In this document: piece by piece, positions 37,036-47,976 of the stretch
Numbering within the stretch: position 1 is the stretch's first letter
Layout: each line of letters starts with the position of its first letter
Assembly (NCBI GenBank): GCA_000027065.2
Contig: FN543096.1
Location: 1-53,842 of the forward strand
Direction: 5' to 3'
From: Cronobacter turicensis z3032
Lineage (GTDB): Bacteria; Pseudomonadota; Gammaproteobacteria; Enterobacterales; Enterobacteriaceae
Length of the DNA: 53,842 nucleotides
Position numbers and translations under genes: made by a program
The notes under the pieces: model-generated
Databases searched by the model: none
The model's input: the letters and a program-made list of their open reading frames with translations, nothing else
What the model was told of the DNA's origin: nothing

Positions 37036-37486
37036 ATGAATATATTAATCACGACCACTGCGTTTACAGCTTTATTTTGTGGGGCAGCTTTTGCTCAGTC
37101 CAGTGATATTGCCCATGAAGCACATCGATTTGTTAATAATGCCTCAGCCGTCAGTCATGTGAACTCCTCGACGCATGAAAACTTACCGGACAGGGTTAAT
37201 AAAAACAACACGCCCTCATTCTCTGAAATGAATGAACATGAAAGGGCCATTGTTGCTCATTCATTTATGAACAACAGCGCGTCCTATGCGCATCAGAAAA
37301 TGATTGAGGAACATAAAAAAATGCTGTCCGGCAGTGATGCAAATTCAAAGACCTCGTCTTCTTCTTTTAACGAACTGAATGCCGGAGAAAAAAGCCGCTC
37401 TCGTGCATGAGCAGGTCAATAATGCCGGTGCGGAAGCACATCAGACGCAGGCAAGAAAGCTTCGCGGGCTGTATTCGACCAGGTAA
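37036..37486 (+). CDS. PcoE/SilE-like periplasmic metal-binding protein (frameshifted)
   Basis: A third member of the SilE/PcoE family. A signal peptide (to AFAQ) is followed by SFSEMNEHERAIVAHSFMNN, the repeat shared with SilE and PcoE. The frame breaks in the A6 run at 37388-37393; reading A5 gives ...GEKAALVHEQVNNAGAEAH... to the stop at 37484-37486, 149 residues in all. It diverges from pcoA, sharing its control region. Fewer Met residues than PcoE. Confidence 0.8.
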
Positions 37487-37708
37487 CTGCAGGCGGGTTA
37501 GTGCTTAGCGTCAGGTGCGCAGCAGGGCTTTACTGACGGGTTACGTAGCAGGACATGAGCCCCATATTGCTCTGCCGTAACCTGTTTCAGTCCCGTTAAT
37601 CATCACCGTCGGGCTGGTCATACAGTTCCCAGAGCTTCAGGAGCAAACGGGAAACAAGATATGTTACAAAAATGACGACCATCAACGGTGCTCCCGATTA
37701 ACTGACAG

Positions 37709-38092
37709 ATGACACGCCTCCTGAATGGCATTGATTATTCCATGCCCATGAACACGAAAATAGTCAGCGTCATCGACGGAAAAATCACCCGGGCCGAATA
37801 CAACAGTACCATGGGATATTTTGTTGAAGTAACGGGAAAAGCCGGTGTTAAAACTCGCTATCTCCACCTCAATAAAATACTCGTTACTAAAGGGGCCAGG
37901 GTTACCCGGGGAGACGCTATTGCGTTATCCGGTAACAGCGGACGTTCATCCGGTCCTCATCTGCATTACGAGCTGGTCATCAATAACAATCCTGTTAACT
38001 CACTGGCGTTCTGGGCAGCGGCACCCGCTGATAACAAACTTGAACAGCATGCCTTTGCGCATGCCAGAGACTACGAACGATACCTGGACTGA
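37709..38092 (+). CDS. M23-family peptidase-like protein
   Basis: A 127-residue protein corresponding to the M23 (LytM-like) peptidase domain. SGPHLHYEL carries the H-x-H zinc ligands. The expected first ligand motif, H-G-x-D, reads NGID here, so one zinc ligand may be Asn and the enzyme impaired. There is no signal peptide. Genes of this kind occur at this place in combined pco/sil clusters; their part in copper resistance is not known. Confidence 0.7.
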   Translation: MTRLLNGIDYSMPMNTKIVSVIDGKITRAEYNSTMGYFVEVTGKAGVKTRYLHLNKILVTKGARVTRGDAIALSGNSGRSSGPHLHYELVINNNPVNSLAFWAAAPADNKLEQHAFAHARDYERYLD

Positions 38093-38094
38093 TA

Positions 38095-38117
38095 ACGGGG
38101 CCGCGACGCGGCCCCGT
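38095..38117. terminator. Terminator between convergent genes
   Basis: ACGGGGCCGC (38095-38104) pairs with GCGGCCCCGT (38108-38117), followed within 12 bases by a T run. Confidence 0.75.
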
Positions 38118-38125
38118 CTGCCGGA

Positions 38126-38323
38126 TTAATTTTTTTTATCGTTTTCACTTCCTTGATGTTGATGATCTCCATGCCCTCCGTGGCCGTGGAAAAGATGCAT
38201 TAGCGGGCAGACCAGCAATAACAGATATGGCCAGTAACCTGCCACATGTGACCAGTGTTCGCGCAGGAGGGCAAATGCCGCGATCGCGGCGACAGCAATA
38301 AGCGCATAGGTGGTACTTTTCAT
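38126..38323 (-). CDS. DUF2933 small membrane protein
   Basis: A 65-residue protein with two hydrophobic segments (about 5-20 and 30-43) and a His-rich tail, HLFHGHGGHGDHQHQG, likely to bind metal. DUF2933 family. It follows silP by about 40 bases on the same strand, matching its usual place in pco/sil clusters. Confidence 0.85.
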   Translation of the reverse strand: MKSTTYALIAVAAIAAFALLREHWSHVAGYWPYLLLLVCPLMHLFHGHGGHGDHQHQGSENDKKN

Positions 38324-38363
38324 ACTGGACTCCTTCTGTTCGTAACAGCCCCTTCACTCAGTG

Positions 38364-40804
38364 TTATTTCCCGAGCCTGACACTTTTCAGACGCAACGCA
38401 TTCACAATGACGCTGACGGAGGAAAGAGCCATGGCCGCCGCCGCAATAACTGGCGACAGCAGTATTCCATACACAGGATAAAGCAGACCTGCAGCCACAG
38501 GCACGCCAAGTGCGTTGTAGATAAATGCAAAAAACAGATTCTGTCGGATATTTTTCATGGTGATTTCTGACAGATGACGGGCCCTGTTCAGTATCATCAA
38601 GTCGCCTTTGAGAAGGGTGACTCCGGCACTTTCAATTGCCACATCTGTACCCGTTCCCATGGCTATACCCACGTCAGCCGCTGCCAGCGCCGGGGCATCA
38701 TTCACACCGTCTCCGGCCATCGCAACCACATGGCCAGACGCTTTCAGTCGGGTTATCACTGCTTTTTTGCCATCCGGCAGAATCCCGGCTTCAACCTCAT
38801 CTATTCCCAGTTTCCGTGCGACTGCTTCAGCGGTAAGCTGGTTATCCCCGGTGAGCATAACGATGCGGATCCCCGCCTGACGCAAAGCTTTAAGCGCATC
38901 CGGCGTGGTTGCTTTCACGGGATCCGAGATAGCTATCAGGCCTGCAAGGTGCCCGTCTGTGGCCACATAGATAACGGTAGCGCCTTCCATCCGCAACGTA
39001 TCCGCAACGGCCTTTTGATTATCAATAACGATACTGTTTTCCTGCATAGCCAGTTCATTACCAATAACAACCCGTTGACCTTCGACATCGCCTGAGACAC
39101 CTTTACCCGACGGCGCATTGAAATGAGTGACTGCGGGTATTGCGATCCCCTTTTCCTGTGCTGCTTTAACTACTGCCATACCCAGCGGATGCTGCGAGCC
39201 TTTTTCCACTGCGGCCGTTACACGCAAAAGAGATGTTTCCCCACCCGGATTGAGACTGATAATCCCTGTCACCGTCGGCGAACCTTCCGTGAGCGTGCCT
39301 GTTTTGTCGACAACCAGCGTGTCCACTTTTTCAAGACGCTCAAGGGCTTCGGCATTCTTGATTAACACCCCGGCCTGGGCTCCTTTGCCCACCCCCACCA
39401 TTATCGACATCGGCGTGGCCAGCCCCAGCGCGCAGGGACAGGCAATAATCAGGACCGACACAGCCGCAATGAGACCGTGCGCCATCCTGGGCTCGGGCCC
39501 CCAGACAGACCAGATCATGAAAGCAACAACCGCGATAAGTATCACCAGAGGAACAAACCAGCCTGAAACGCTGTCAGCCATTCTCTGGATGGGGGCCCGC
39601 GAACGCTGTGCATCAGCGACCATCTGAACAATTCGTGAGAGCATCGTTTCATCACCGACTTTCTCTGCACGGATGATAAGACTACCTGTCTGATTAATGG
39701 TCCCCCCGATGACAGGGTCACCCTCCGTTTTGGTAACAGGCATAGATTCCCCGGTCACCATCGATTCATCAACGGTTGTTTTGCCTTCGACCACGATACC
39801 GTCGACCGGAATACTCTCTCCAGGTCTGATGCGGAGCTTATCGCCAGGCAGGACATCTTCCGCATTAATATCCGTTTCATGACCGTCTTGATCCAGCCGC
39901 CTGGCGGTTTTGGGGGCAAGGTTAAGAAGCGCAGTAATGGCACCTGAGGTTTGTTCCCTTGCCCGCAATTCAAGGACCTGTCCCAGCAGAACAAGCACCG
40001 TAATAACAGCTGCGGCTTCAAAATAAATGGCCACCAGGCCATCCATGTTTCTGAACGATGCAGGAAACCAGGAGGGGAAGACGGTTGCAATGACGCTGTA
40101 AACCCAGGCTACGCCGGTCCCCATTGCAACAAGGGTAAACATATTCAGGGAGCGGTTACGTAACGACATTCCGGCCCGGGCGAAGAATGGCCAGCCACAC
40201 CACAAAACGACAGGAGAGGCCAGAAGTAACTGCAGCCATGTGTTGTACTGTGGCGGTACTGTATTCCTCAAAGCGGGAAACAGATGAGAACCCATTTCGA
40301 GTATCAGAACCGGAAACGCCAGCAACAACCCCAGCCAGAAGCGTCTTGTCATGTCGCGAAGTTCATCACTCGTCCCCGTGGATGCCGTAGCTACGAGCGG
40401 CTCCAGTGCCATTCCACAGACAGGACAGCTTCCGGGACCACTACGGCGTATCTCCGGATGCATCGGACATGTCCACACACCTTCAGAAATCTCTTTCTCC
40501 GCCTGGCGGTGAGACTGTTTTATCTTATCAGGGCTGACTTCATGGTGGTCGTGGTGATGGTGATGTTCACTGGCATCTTCGGTAAAATAATGATCGGGAT
40601 GGGCTTTAAATTTGCTCTCACAGCTGGCGGAGCAGAAATAAAGCTGATGGTCCTGGTATCGAATGCTGCTGTGCGCCTTGTCAGGCAGGATGACCATCCC
40701 GCACACGGAACTCTCACCTTATGCAATGCGTGACTCTCGTCCGGGGATGATGTCTGCTCAGAAGCAGTCTGGTTGTTATGTTCCACTGCATTGTCATTTT
40801 TCAC
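38364..40804 (-). CDS. silP: SilP P1B-type metal-transporting ATPase (frameshifted)
   Basis: A P-type ATPase exporting Ag(I)/Cu(I). The N-terminus has a YHS-type domain (CGMVILPDKA...YFCSASC), a His-rich stretch, and CPMHPEIRRSGPGSCPVCGM. The core has ACPCALGLATP, DKTGTLTEG and GDGVNDAPAL. The first about 30 residues, from GTG 40804 after AAGGAG, are in another frame. One base is missing near 40706 (CCGTG for CCGGTG); restoring it gives VCGMV in frame and about 813 residues. Start codon choice is inferred from the family N-terminus. Confidence 0.92.
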
Positions 40805-40931
40805 AGTAACTCTCCTTATGCATATCTGAAGCATTTTCTGTCTTCAGGATATGTCATGGATGCGATTACCACGAATGCCGCCGGCATAAGAGTGCCTGCT
40901 GCCGGCGTCCCGTTATCAGCCGTTCCGCTGA

Positions 40932-41372
40932 CTATTCGATTCGCTGGAAGACTTTTTTACTGCCCTCCGGTGAGAATGCGATAACATCGTAAGCCTCTTT
41001 TCGGGCCCCCATCTCCATTCCCGGACTTCCTGCTGGCATACCGGGGGTGGCGAGACCGTATATACCCGAACCAGACTGCATGGCCTTATGTATCGTTGCC
41101 GCAGGCACATGGCCTTCAATGATCAAATTACCTACAACCGCGGTATGACAACTTCGTAGTCCAGCAGGAACAGCATGCTTTTCTTTCAGGGCTGACAGCG
41201 CCTGATCATTCATGACGTGAGTTCGCACTTCGAACCCGTCTTTTTCCATCGCTTTGCCCCACAGGGAACAACAGCCACAGTTTTCAGATTTGTACATATC
41301 AATGACTTTTTCACTCGCCATTGCAGGCAGTGACAGGCCGAGAGCCAGGGCCATTAGAACCACTTTTTTCAT
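40932..41372 (-). CDS. silG: SilG/DUF411 periplasmic metal-binding protein
   Basis: A 146-residue DUF411 protein. After a signal peptide (to AMAS) comes the motif ENCGCCSLWGKAME, a Cys pair typical of CopG-like proteins, then VPAGLRSCHTAVVG and EGHVPA. Such proteins bind Cu/Ag in the periplasm. It lies between silA and silP, as in other sil clusters. Confidence 0.88.
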   Translation of the reverse strand: MKKVVLMALALGLSLPAMASEKVIDMYKSENCGCCSLWGKAMEKDGFEVRTHVMNDQALSALKEKHAVPAGLRSCHTAVVGNLIIEGHVPAATIHKAMQSGSGIYGLATPGMPAGSPGMEMGARKEAYDVIAFSPEGSKKVFQRIE

Positions 41373-41399
41373 ACTCACCTCTGTATATTATCGATATAA

Positions 41400-41450
41400 A
41401 CCCTGACGTCAGGGTGAATCAGTGCAGAAGGACGCCCACTGGGGCGCCCT
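41400..41450. promoter_or_regulatory. Hairpins between silA and silG
   Basis: CCCTGACGTCAGGG (41401-41414) is a perfect palindrome, and GGACGCCC/GGGCGCCC (41430-41449) pair with one mismatch. They could slow or end silA transcripts; no clear U tract is seen. Confidence 0.4.
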
Positions 41451-41457
41451 TTCAGGG

Positions 41458-44400
41458 TTATGACACGCTTTTTTTATGTCTGCGCAGCCAGATTAATTTG
41501 TAGGCGGCAGGAATAATGAACAGGGACAGCAGCGGAGCCGTGATCATCCCACCAATCATTGGCGCAGCAATACGGCTCATGACTTCTGAACCTGCGCCGG
41601 TTCCCCAGAGTATTGGCAGCAGACCCGCAATGATCACCGCCACGGTCATGGCTTTCGGCCGGACACGCAGTACGGCACCATGATAGAGGGCTTCATCAAG
41701 ACCTTCCGGTGTGAACGTCTCTTTACGGGACAATTCCGGGTGCGCTTCAATGGCATGACGCAGATACATCAGCATGACCACGCCAAACTCTGCTGCCACC
41801 CCGGCCAGGGCGATAAACCCGGTTCCGGTCGCCACTGACATATGGAAGCCCTGCCAGTACAGGAACCATATTCCGCCAACCAGGGCGAACGGCAGGCTCA
41901 TCAGGATCAGCAGGGCTTCGTCAACCCGGCGGAATGCCAGATACAACAGGATGAAAATGATCATCACCGTCATCGGCACCATCAGCTTCAGTTTCTTGTT
42001 GGCATGCTCAAGCAGTTCAAACTGTCCGGAGAATGCCACACTGGTTCCCGGTCTCAGTTTCACTTTCTCGCTGATGGCCGTCTTAATGTCGTTAACCACC
42101 GACACCATGTCCCTGCCGCGGGCATCAACATAAATCCAGCTGGCTGGCCGGGCATTTTCGGTTTTCAGCATGGTTGGTCCAGAAACGACGTTAATATCCG
42201 CGACATCGCCCAGCGTGATCTGCTGCTTCATCGGGGTCAGGATCGGCATCTGTTTCAGCGCCTGCGGACTGTTCCGGTAATCCTGCGGGTAGCGAATGTT
42301 AATAGGGTACCGGGCCACCCCTTCAACCGTCTCACCCACCATAGCACCTCCGATTGCTGAAGAGACGAACAGCTGGACATCACCTACCGTCATCCCGTAG
42401 CGGGAGGCTTTCTCCCGGTTGATATCGATATCGATGTAGCGCCCGCCCTCAAGTCGCTCAGCCAGGACAGACACCACGCCAGGCACGGTTTTGGCTACCG
42501 CCTCGATACTCTGCGCCGTCGCGTCGATATCGGACAGAACAGTCCCGGACACTTTGATACCTATCGGGCTTTTGATCCCGGTTGAGAGCATATCAATACG
42601 GTTACGGATAGGCGGCACCCAGAGGTTTGCCAGACCCGGTAAACGGACTGTCCTGTCGAGTTCATCAATAATCTTGTCAATTGTCATGCCGGGACGCCAC
42701 TGATCCTCAGGTTTGAGCTGGATCGTGGTTTCCACCATTTCGAGCGGCGCGGAATCCGTTGCGGTCTCTGCTTTACCGGTCTTGCCAAATACAGAAGCCA
42801 CTTCAGGAACGCTTTTGATTAACTTGTCTGTTGTCTGCAGGAGCGCTGCAGCTTCTGCCGGAGAGACGCCAGGCAAGGTCGACGGCATATACAGCAGATC
42901 GCCCTCGTTAATCTTCGGCAGAAATTCACCGCCCACCTGACTCAGTGGCCAGATAACCGTGAAAATGGACAAGGCCGCAACCAGCAGGGTTGTTTTTGGC
43001 CAGTGGAGGACCCGCAGCAGCAAAGGATGATACGCTTTGATCAGCACCCGGTTCAGGGGGTTACTTGTCTCGGCAGGAATTTTCCCCCGGATCCAGAATC
43101 CCATCAGAATAGGAATGACGATGATGGCCAGTGCGGCCGCTCCCGCCATGGAGTACGTTTTCGTGAATGCCAGCGGGCCAAACAGACGACCTTCCTGCCC
43201 TTCCAGGGTAAAGATAGGAATAAAGGACAGGGTGATGATCAGCAGGCTAATGAACAACGCGGGTCCCACTTCCACGGAGGCGTCGGTAATCACCTTCCAG
43301 CGGGTGGCGTTGTCAATCTGCTCACCCGGATGCTGATGATCCCACTCCTCAAGCCGTTTGTGCGCATTTTCAATCATCACAATGGCGGCATCCACCATCG
43401 CACCGACGGCAATCGCTATCCCTCCCAGCGACATGATATTGGCGTTCAGTCCCTGGAAGTGCATGACGATAAAGGCGATACACAGGCCAAGCGGCAGAGA
43501 GATAATCGCCACCAGGGCAGAACGTACGTGCCACAGGAACAGAGCACAGACGATGGCCACCACGATAAACTCTTCCAGAAGTTTGGAACTGAGGTTATCA
43601 ATCGCCCGGTCGATTAACTGGCTGCGATCGTAGGTGGTCACGATTTCAACGCCTTCCGGCAGGCTGGCCTTCAGCGTCTCCAGTTTATCCCTCACTGCCG
43701 TGATAACGTCGCGCGCATTTTTACCCCACCGCAGGATCACCACGCCGCCAGCGACTTCTCCCTGGCCGTTCAGCTCGGCAATACCACGCCTCATTTCGGG
43801 CCCGGTCTGCACGCGGGCAACATCCCGCAGATAAACCGGCACGCCGTTCTCACCTGTTTTCAGGACGATGTTATTAAAATCATCAATGCTCTGAAGATAA
43901 CCGCTGGCACGGACCATATACTCCGCTTCGGCCATTTCAACGGATGAGCCACCGGCCTCCTGGTTAGACGATTCAAGTGCCTGTTTCACTTCGGGCAGGC
44001 TGATACCGTACTGGGACAGTTTTACCGGATTGACCTGAATCTGGTACTGTTTCACCACGCCGCCAACCGAAGCGACCTCAGCCACGTTCGGGATGGTTTT
44101 CAGCTCAAATTTCAGGAACCAGTCCTGCAGAGAGCGCAGTTCTGAAAGGTCGTGTTTTCCGTTGCGATCGACAAGGGCATATTCAAATATCCAGCCCACT
44201 CCCGTGGCGTCCGGGCCGATTTCAGAGCTCACACCCGCAGGCAGTTTGCCCTGAACCTGATTCAGGTATTCCAGCACGCGCGAACGGGCCCAGTACAGAT
44301 CGGTGCCGTCTTCAAAAATGACATACACATACGAATCACCGAACTGTGAAAAGCCACGCACGGTTTTTGCGCCAGGTACGGACAGCATGGTGGTGGTAAG

Positions 44401-44604
44401 CGGATAGGTGACCTGGTTTTCTACAATCTGCGGGGCCTGTCCGGGATAGCTGGTTTTAATAATGACCTGCACATCTGACAGGTCAGGCAGCGCATCGACC
44501 GGCGTGTTAATTATCGTCCATGTGCCCCAGATGCTGAGAAACAGTGCGCCCATCATGACCAGGAAACGGTTGGCGACAGAGCGCCGGATAATCCATTCAA
44601 TCAT
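41458..44604 (-). CDS. silA: SilA RND silver/copper efflux pump
   Basis: A 1048-residue heavy-metal RND pump, intact. The N-terminus (MIEWIIRRSVANRF) and the pair of large periplasmic regions follow the CusA pattern; GAMVDAAIVMIENAHKRLE contains the proton-relay acidic residues of helix 4. It takes Ag(I)/Cu(I) from SilB and drives it through SilC. It follows silB after 10 bases. Confidence 0.97.
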   Translation of the reverse strand: MIEWIIRRSVANRFLVMMGALFLSIWGTWTIINTPVDALPDLSDVQVIIKTSYPGQAPQIVENQVTYPLTTTMLSVPGAKTVRGFSQFGDSYVYVIFEDGTDLYWARSRVLEYLNQVQGKLPAGVSSEIGPDATGVGWIFEYALVDRNGKHDLSELRSLQDWFLKFELKTIPNVAEVASVGGVVKQYQIQVNPVKLSQYGISLPEVKQALESSNQEAGGSSVEMAEAEYMVRASGYLQSIDDFNNIVLKTGENGVPVYLRDVARVQTGPEMRRGIAELNGQGEVAGGVVILRWGKNARDVITAVRDKLETLKASLPEGVEIVTTYDRSQLIDRAIDNLSSKLLEEFIVVAIVCALFLWHVRSALVAIISLPLGLCIAFIVMHFQGLNANIMSLGGIAIAVGAMVDAAIVMIENAHKRLEEWDHQHPGEQIDNATRWKVITDASVEVGPALFISLLIITLSFIPIFTLEGQEGRLFGPLAFTKTYSMAGAAALAIIVIPILMGFWIRGKIPAETSNPLNRVLIKAYHPLLLRVLHWPKTTLLVAALSIFTVIWPLSQVGGEFLPKINEGDLLYMPSTLPGVSPAEAAALLQTTDKLIKSVPEVASVFGKTGKAETATDSAPLEMVETTIQLKPEDQWRPGMTIDKIIDELDRTVRLPGLANLWVPPIRNRIDMLSTGIKSPIGIKVSGTVLSDIDATAQSIEAVAKTVPGVVSVLAERLEGGRYIDIDINREKASRYGMTVGDVQLFVSSAIGGAMVGETVEGVARYPINIRYPQDYRNSPQALKQMPILTPMKQQITLGDVADINVVSGPTMLKTENARPASWIYVDARGRDMVSVVNDIKTAISEKVKLRPGTSVAFSGQFELLEHANKKLKLMVPMTVMIIFILLYLAFRRVDEALLILMSLPFALVGGIWFLYWQGFHMSVATGTGFIALAGVAAEFGVVMLMYLRHAIEAHPELSRKETFTPEGLDEALYHGAVLRVRPKAMTVAVIIAGLLPILWGTGAGSEVMSRIAAPMIGGMITAPLLSLFIIPAAYKLIWLRRHKKSVS

Positions 44605-44614
44605 CGTCGTCTCC

Positions 44615-45906
44615 TCAGTGCCCTGAATGCATATTTACAGGCTGCTCAGACATTGCTGGCATACTGTTTTCTGTTTTTTCAGGGTGGCGCATACGTTCCA
44701 GCGCGCCCGTAATATTGGCTTCGGAGTCAATGAGGAACAGGCCACTGACCACCACGGTATCGCCTTCATTCAGGCCGGAGCCAATGCCGGACTGTTGCTG
44801 TGATTCATGCAGAACGTGGATCTGTTTCGGCACAAACTTGCCTTCATCATCAACAGTAATCACGCGCTGTTCTTTGCCGGTATCGATAACGGCCTGGCTT
44901 GGTATCAGCAGCATCTCCTGGCTCTTGGTATTCAGTTTCAGATAGGCATTCATGCCCGGCTTGAGAAACTCATCCTTATTAGAAACCTGGAGACGGACCT
45001 GAAGCGTACGGGTTGTCTGATCCACGCTGGGAAGAATGTTCCATTTTTCGACATGGAATGTTTTATCCGGATAAGCCGGTACCGAAATTTCAAACTGCGA
45101 CGTATCTTTCAGCAGATATGCGATAGATTCTGGCACTGCAGCGCTGATCCAGACCGGGTCCATCCCCTGAATCTGAGCCACTACTTTATCTTTCGAAATA
45201 TTCATTCCGGTGCGCAGGCCAAACGCAGTAATGACACCATCAATAGGTGCTTTAATGGTAAAACGGGTCTGGATTGTGCGGGTTGAACGCAGCCTTTGAA
45301 TATCCTCTTCCGGCATACCAGCTAGACGAAGTCGCTCCAGAACCCCTTTTATCTGGGTTGACGTACCGCCTGTACCGGATAACAGCAGGAACTCACTTTG
45401 TGCCTCAACCCATTCAGGAATGGTGATATCGATAAGCGGAGTGCCTTTCTTCACATGATCGCCAATCGTCAGGGGATACACTTTTTCGACGAAACCGTCA
45501 GAGCGCGCCTGCACAATGACAAACTGATACTCGTTGTAACTGACATTAGCCGGGATTGTCTGAGAATAATTCAGCATTCCTCGCGTGACTTTTTGCGTTT
45601 TTAATCCCAGATTCTGAACCTGCGTTGGATCGATACGGATCCCGCCACTGCTTTTATCGCCGCTTTCATCAGCATATTTTGGCACCAGGTCCATATCCAT
45701 AAAGGGAGATTTCCGGGTTTATCAAATTTGGTATCCGGTTTCATCGGGTCATACCAGAAAAGTACCTTTCGCTCCGGTGCCTTTTGTTCGGTTTGTACTG
45801 TTTTTTGTGATGAGTTTACATACTGCCAGGCAGTAACCGATATCAGCCCTCCTGCTATGAGGCTGCTGATAATTATTGCAGCATATTTTATCTTTAAAGA
45901 AGCCAT
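44615..45906 (-). CDS. silB: SilB membrane-fusion protein (frameshifted)
   Basis: The periplasmic adaptor of SilCBA. The first frame gives a membrane anchor and the metal-binding start VLFWYDPMKPDTKFDKPG; the second begins MDMDLVPKYADE and has the barrel and hairpin domains. One A is missing from the run at plus-strand 45710-45712; restoring it gives PGKSPFMDMDL and 430 residues, the SilB length. The C-terminus ends in NMHSGH. Confidence 0.93.
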
Positions 45907-46019
45907 ACAATTTCTCGCTGAAAAATCAAAACACCTGGCATATGCGCCCGATCATTCATTCACAGTAATCCCTTAATGAATGTTCAGGCGCACTGGATGT
46001 ATTCGCTCCGGACTGATAA

Positions 46020-46373
46020 TCAGGATTGCGTAACGTTAATGCTTTTGAGTAAGGAGATATTGCCCTGCTGAATAAACGAGAAATCGACATGGTTGCCGGT
46101 TTTCAGGGCATTGATAGCGTCGTCTGCATTAACAAAAGTGAAGCGCATGGTCATTGCAGGCCAGCCCACAGCAGGGATTGCTTCGTGCGAAATGGTAATC
46201 TTTTTACTATTCATATCAATGTCTTTAACGACACCGGTGCCCTTGATAACCTGCTGTACCGAAGCATCACTGGCAGCATTCATATCGCCATGCTGATGTG
46301 TTTCAGCATGAAGACCGGCAGAAAACATGACAGAGAAGGCACCAAATAAAACGGCTTTAAGTGAATTACGCAT
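46020..46373 (-). CDS. silF: SilF periplasmic metallochaperone
   Basis: A 117-residue CusF-like protein. After the signal peptide (to LHAE) and a His-Met segment comes ISHEAIPAVGWPAMTMRF, which carries the His, Trp and two Met ligands used by CusF to bind Cu(I)/Ag(I). It hands metal to SilB. It lies between silC and silB. Confidence 0.95.
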   Translation of the reverse strand: MRNSLKAVLFGAFSVMFSAGLHAETHQHGDMNAASDASVQQVIKGTGVVKDIDMNSKKITISHEAIPAVGWPAMTMRFTFVNADDAINALKTGNHVDFSFIQQGNISLLKSINVTQS

Positions 46374-46401
46374 TTTTAATTTCCTGATTAATTAAATAAA
46401 T

Positions 46402-47787
46402 TTACTCTACCCAACCGCCACCCAGCGCGGTAAACAGATTAATTTCGTTAACCTGTCGGGAATAGGTAAGATCGAGAATGGTTTGCTGCGTAGCGAAGAG
46501 GGAACGTTCTGCATCCAGCACTTCGATGTAACTGACAGCACCACTTGCATATAATCCTCTGGCACGCTGGAGAGTTATCTGAAGTGAATCAAGATAACGC
46601 TGCTGTGACTCAAGTTGCTGGCTAAGGCTGTCGCGCAGCGCAAGCGTGTCGGAAACATCCTTAAAGGCTGACTGAATTTTTTGTTCGTAATTAACCACCG
46701 ATTGTTGCTGGCGAATTTCAGCCAGCTTCAGATTGGCTTTATTCCTGCCAGCATTAAAAATAGGAATTTCAATTTTAGGGATAAAATTCCACATTCCACT
46801 TCCTGACGTAAACAGGCTTGACAGCTCCGTACTGCTTGCGGAAAGACCACTGGTCAGGGTAATGGAGGGGAAAAAGGCCGCTCGCGCTGCGCCAATATTG
46901 GCATCAGCCGCTTTCAGCTGATATTCCGCTTCCATAATATCCGGTCGCTGCAGCAAAATTTGTGAAGATAGATTTGGTGGCAATTTTACTGGTGCGATCT
47001 CCCCGCCTTTCATCCCTTTTTCTGACGGAAGTGCGCGGTACGTTCCCAGCACCAGTTGCAGGGCATTGTTTGCCTGAGCCAGATCGCCTTCTCGTTTGGC
47101 TATTTCGGCGCGGGTACTTTCGATTTGTCCTCTCGCCTGTTCAAGTGCCAGAACGTTCGTACTCCCGGTCACGAGCTGTTGCTCAACGAAAGCATAGGAC
47201 TGTTCATAATTTTTCAGCGTTTCCCGCGCAATACGGAGTTGTTCGTACGCCAGTTGCTGGCTGAAATAGCTCTGTGAAACGTTGGAGACCAGCAGGATGT
47301 GTACGGCCCGACGGGCTTCTTCGCTGGCAAAGTAGTTCTGGCGGTCAGCATCACTCATGTTCTTAAGTTTGCCGAAAAAATCGAGCTCATAGCTGAGCTC
47401 CAGTCTCGCGTCGTACTCCTGTGTGGTCGGCTTGTCACCTTTCAGACCACCGCTGTATGTTATCCCGGATGAGGCATTCAGCTGGGGATAACGATCTGCA
47501 TCCGTGACGTTGAACTGGGCTCGGGCCTCTTCAACCTTCAGGGCAGCCATTCTCAAATCACGGTTATTAGTCAGAGCTTCACCGATCAACCGGGTAACCT
47601 GGGGATCGACAAAAAAGTTACGCCAGCCCGTATCCTGATAGCCATTTACCGCTGGCGTCAGGCTGTTATGGGACAGTGAAAACTGCTGGGGTACCGGTGC
47701 TGCGGGCCGCTGATATTCAGGCGCAAGCGACACGCAGCCTGCCAGGATGAATATCGTGCTAATGCTGAGTAATTTTAATTTGAACAT
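46402..47787 (-). CDS. silC: SilC outer-membrane efflux channel
   Basis: A 461-residue TolC/CusC-family lipoprotein. The lipobox ILAGC is at the end of the signal peptide; two OEP repeats follow. The ATG at 47787 matches the family start (MFKLKLLS); the frame is open for another 100 codons upstream without meaning. First gene of silCFBA(G)P, read away from silRS. Confidence 0.95.
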   Translation of the reverse strand: MFKLKLLSISTIFILAGCVSLAPEYQRPAAPVPQQFSLSHNSLTPAVNGYQDTGWRNFFVDPQVTRLIGEALTNNRDLRMAALKVEEARAQFNVTDADRYPQLNASSGITYSGGLKGDKPTTQEYDARLELSYELDFFGKLKNMSDADRQNYFASEEARRAVHILLVSNVSQSYFSQQLAYEQLRIARETLKNYEQSYAFVEQQLVTGSTNVLALEQARGQIESTRAEIAKREGDLAQANNALQLVLGTYRALPSEKGMKGGEIAPVKLPPNLSSQILLQRPDIMEAEYQLKAADANIGAARAAFFPSITLTSGLSASSTELSSLFTSGSGMWNFIPKIEIPIFNAGRNKANLKLAEIRQQQSVVNYEQKIQSAFKDVSDTLALRDSLSQQLESQQRYLDSLQITLQRARGLYASGAVSYIEVLDAERSLFATQQTILDLTYSRQVNEINLFTALGGGWVE

Positions 47788-47889
47788 AACGCTTCTCGTC
47801 CAGGCAGACCTGGTAAATGGTTCAAATGAAGTCCAGAGTATTGATAGGGGTACTTTACCTAACGCTCTCTGTTTGCCGAGTGACAGGAT

Positions 47890-47907
47890 AATGACAATGT
47901 TGTCATT
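47890..47907. promoter_or_regulatory. SilR/CusR box between silC and silR
   Basis: AATGACA-ATGT-TGTCATT, a perfect 7-4-7 inverted repeat in the divergent silC/silR promoter region. Confidence 0.8.
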
Positions 47908-47976
47908 TTTGCTGTAATCCGTTGATAACGATCGTGGGCGCAATAGAATGACATTAGCAGCCAGCCGGGGAGCAAG

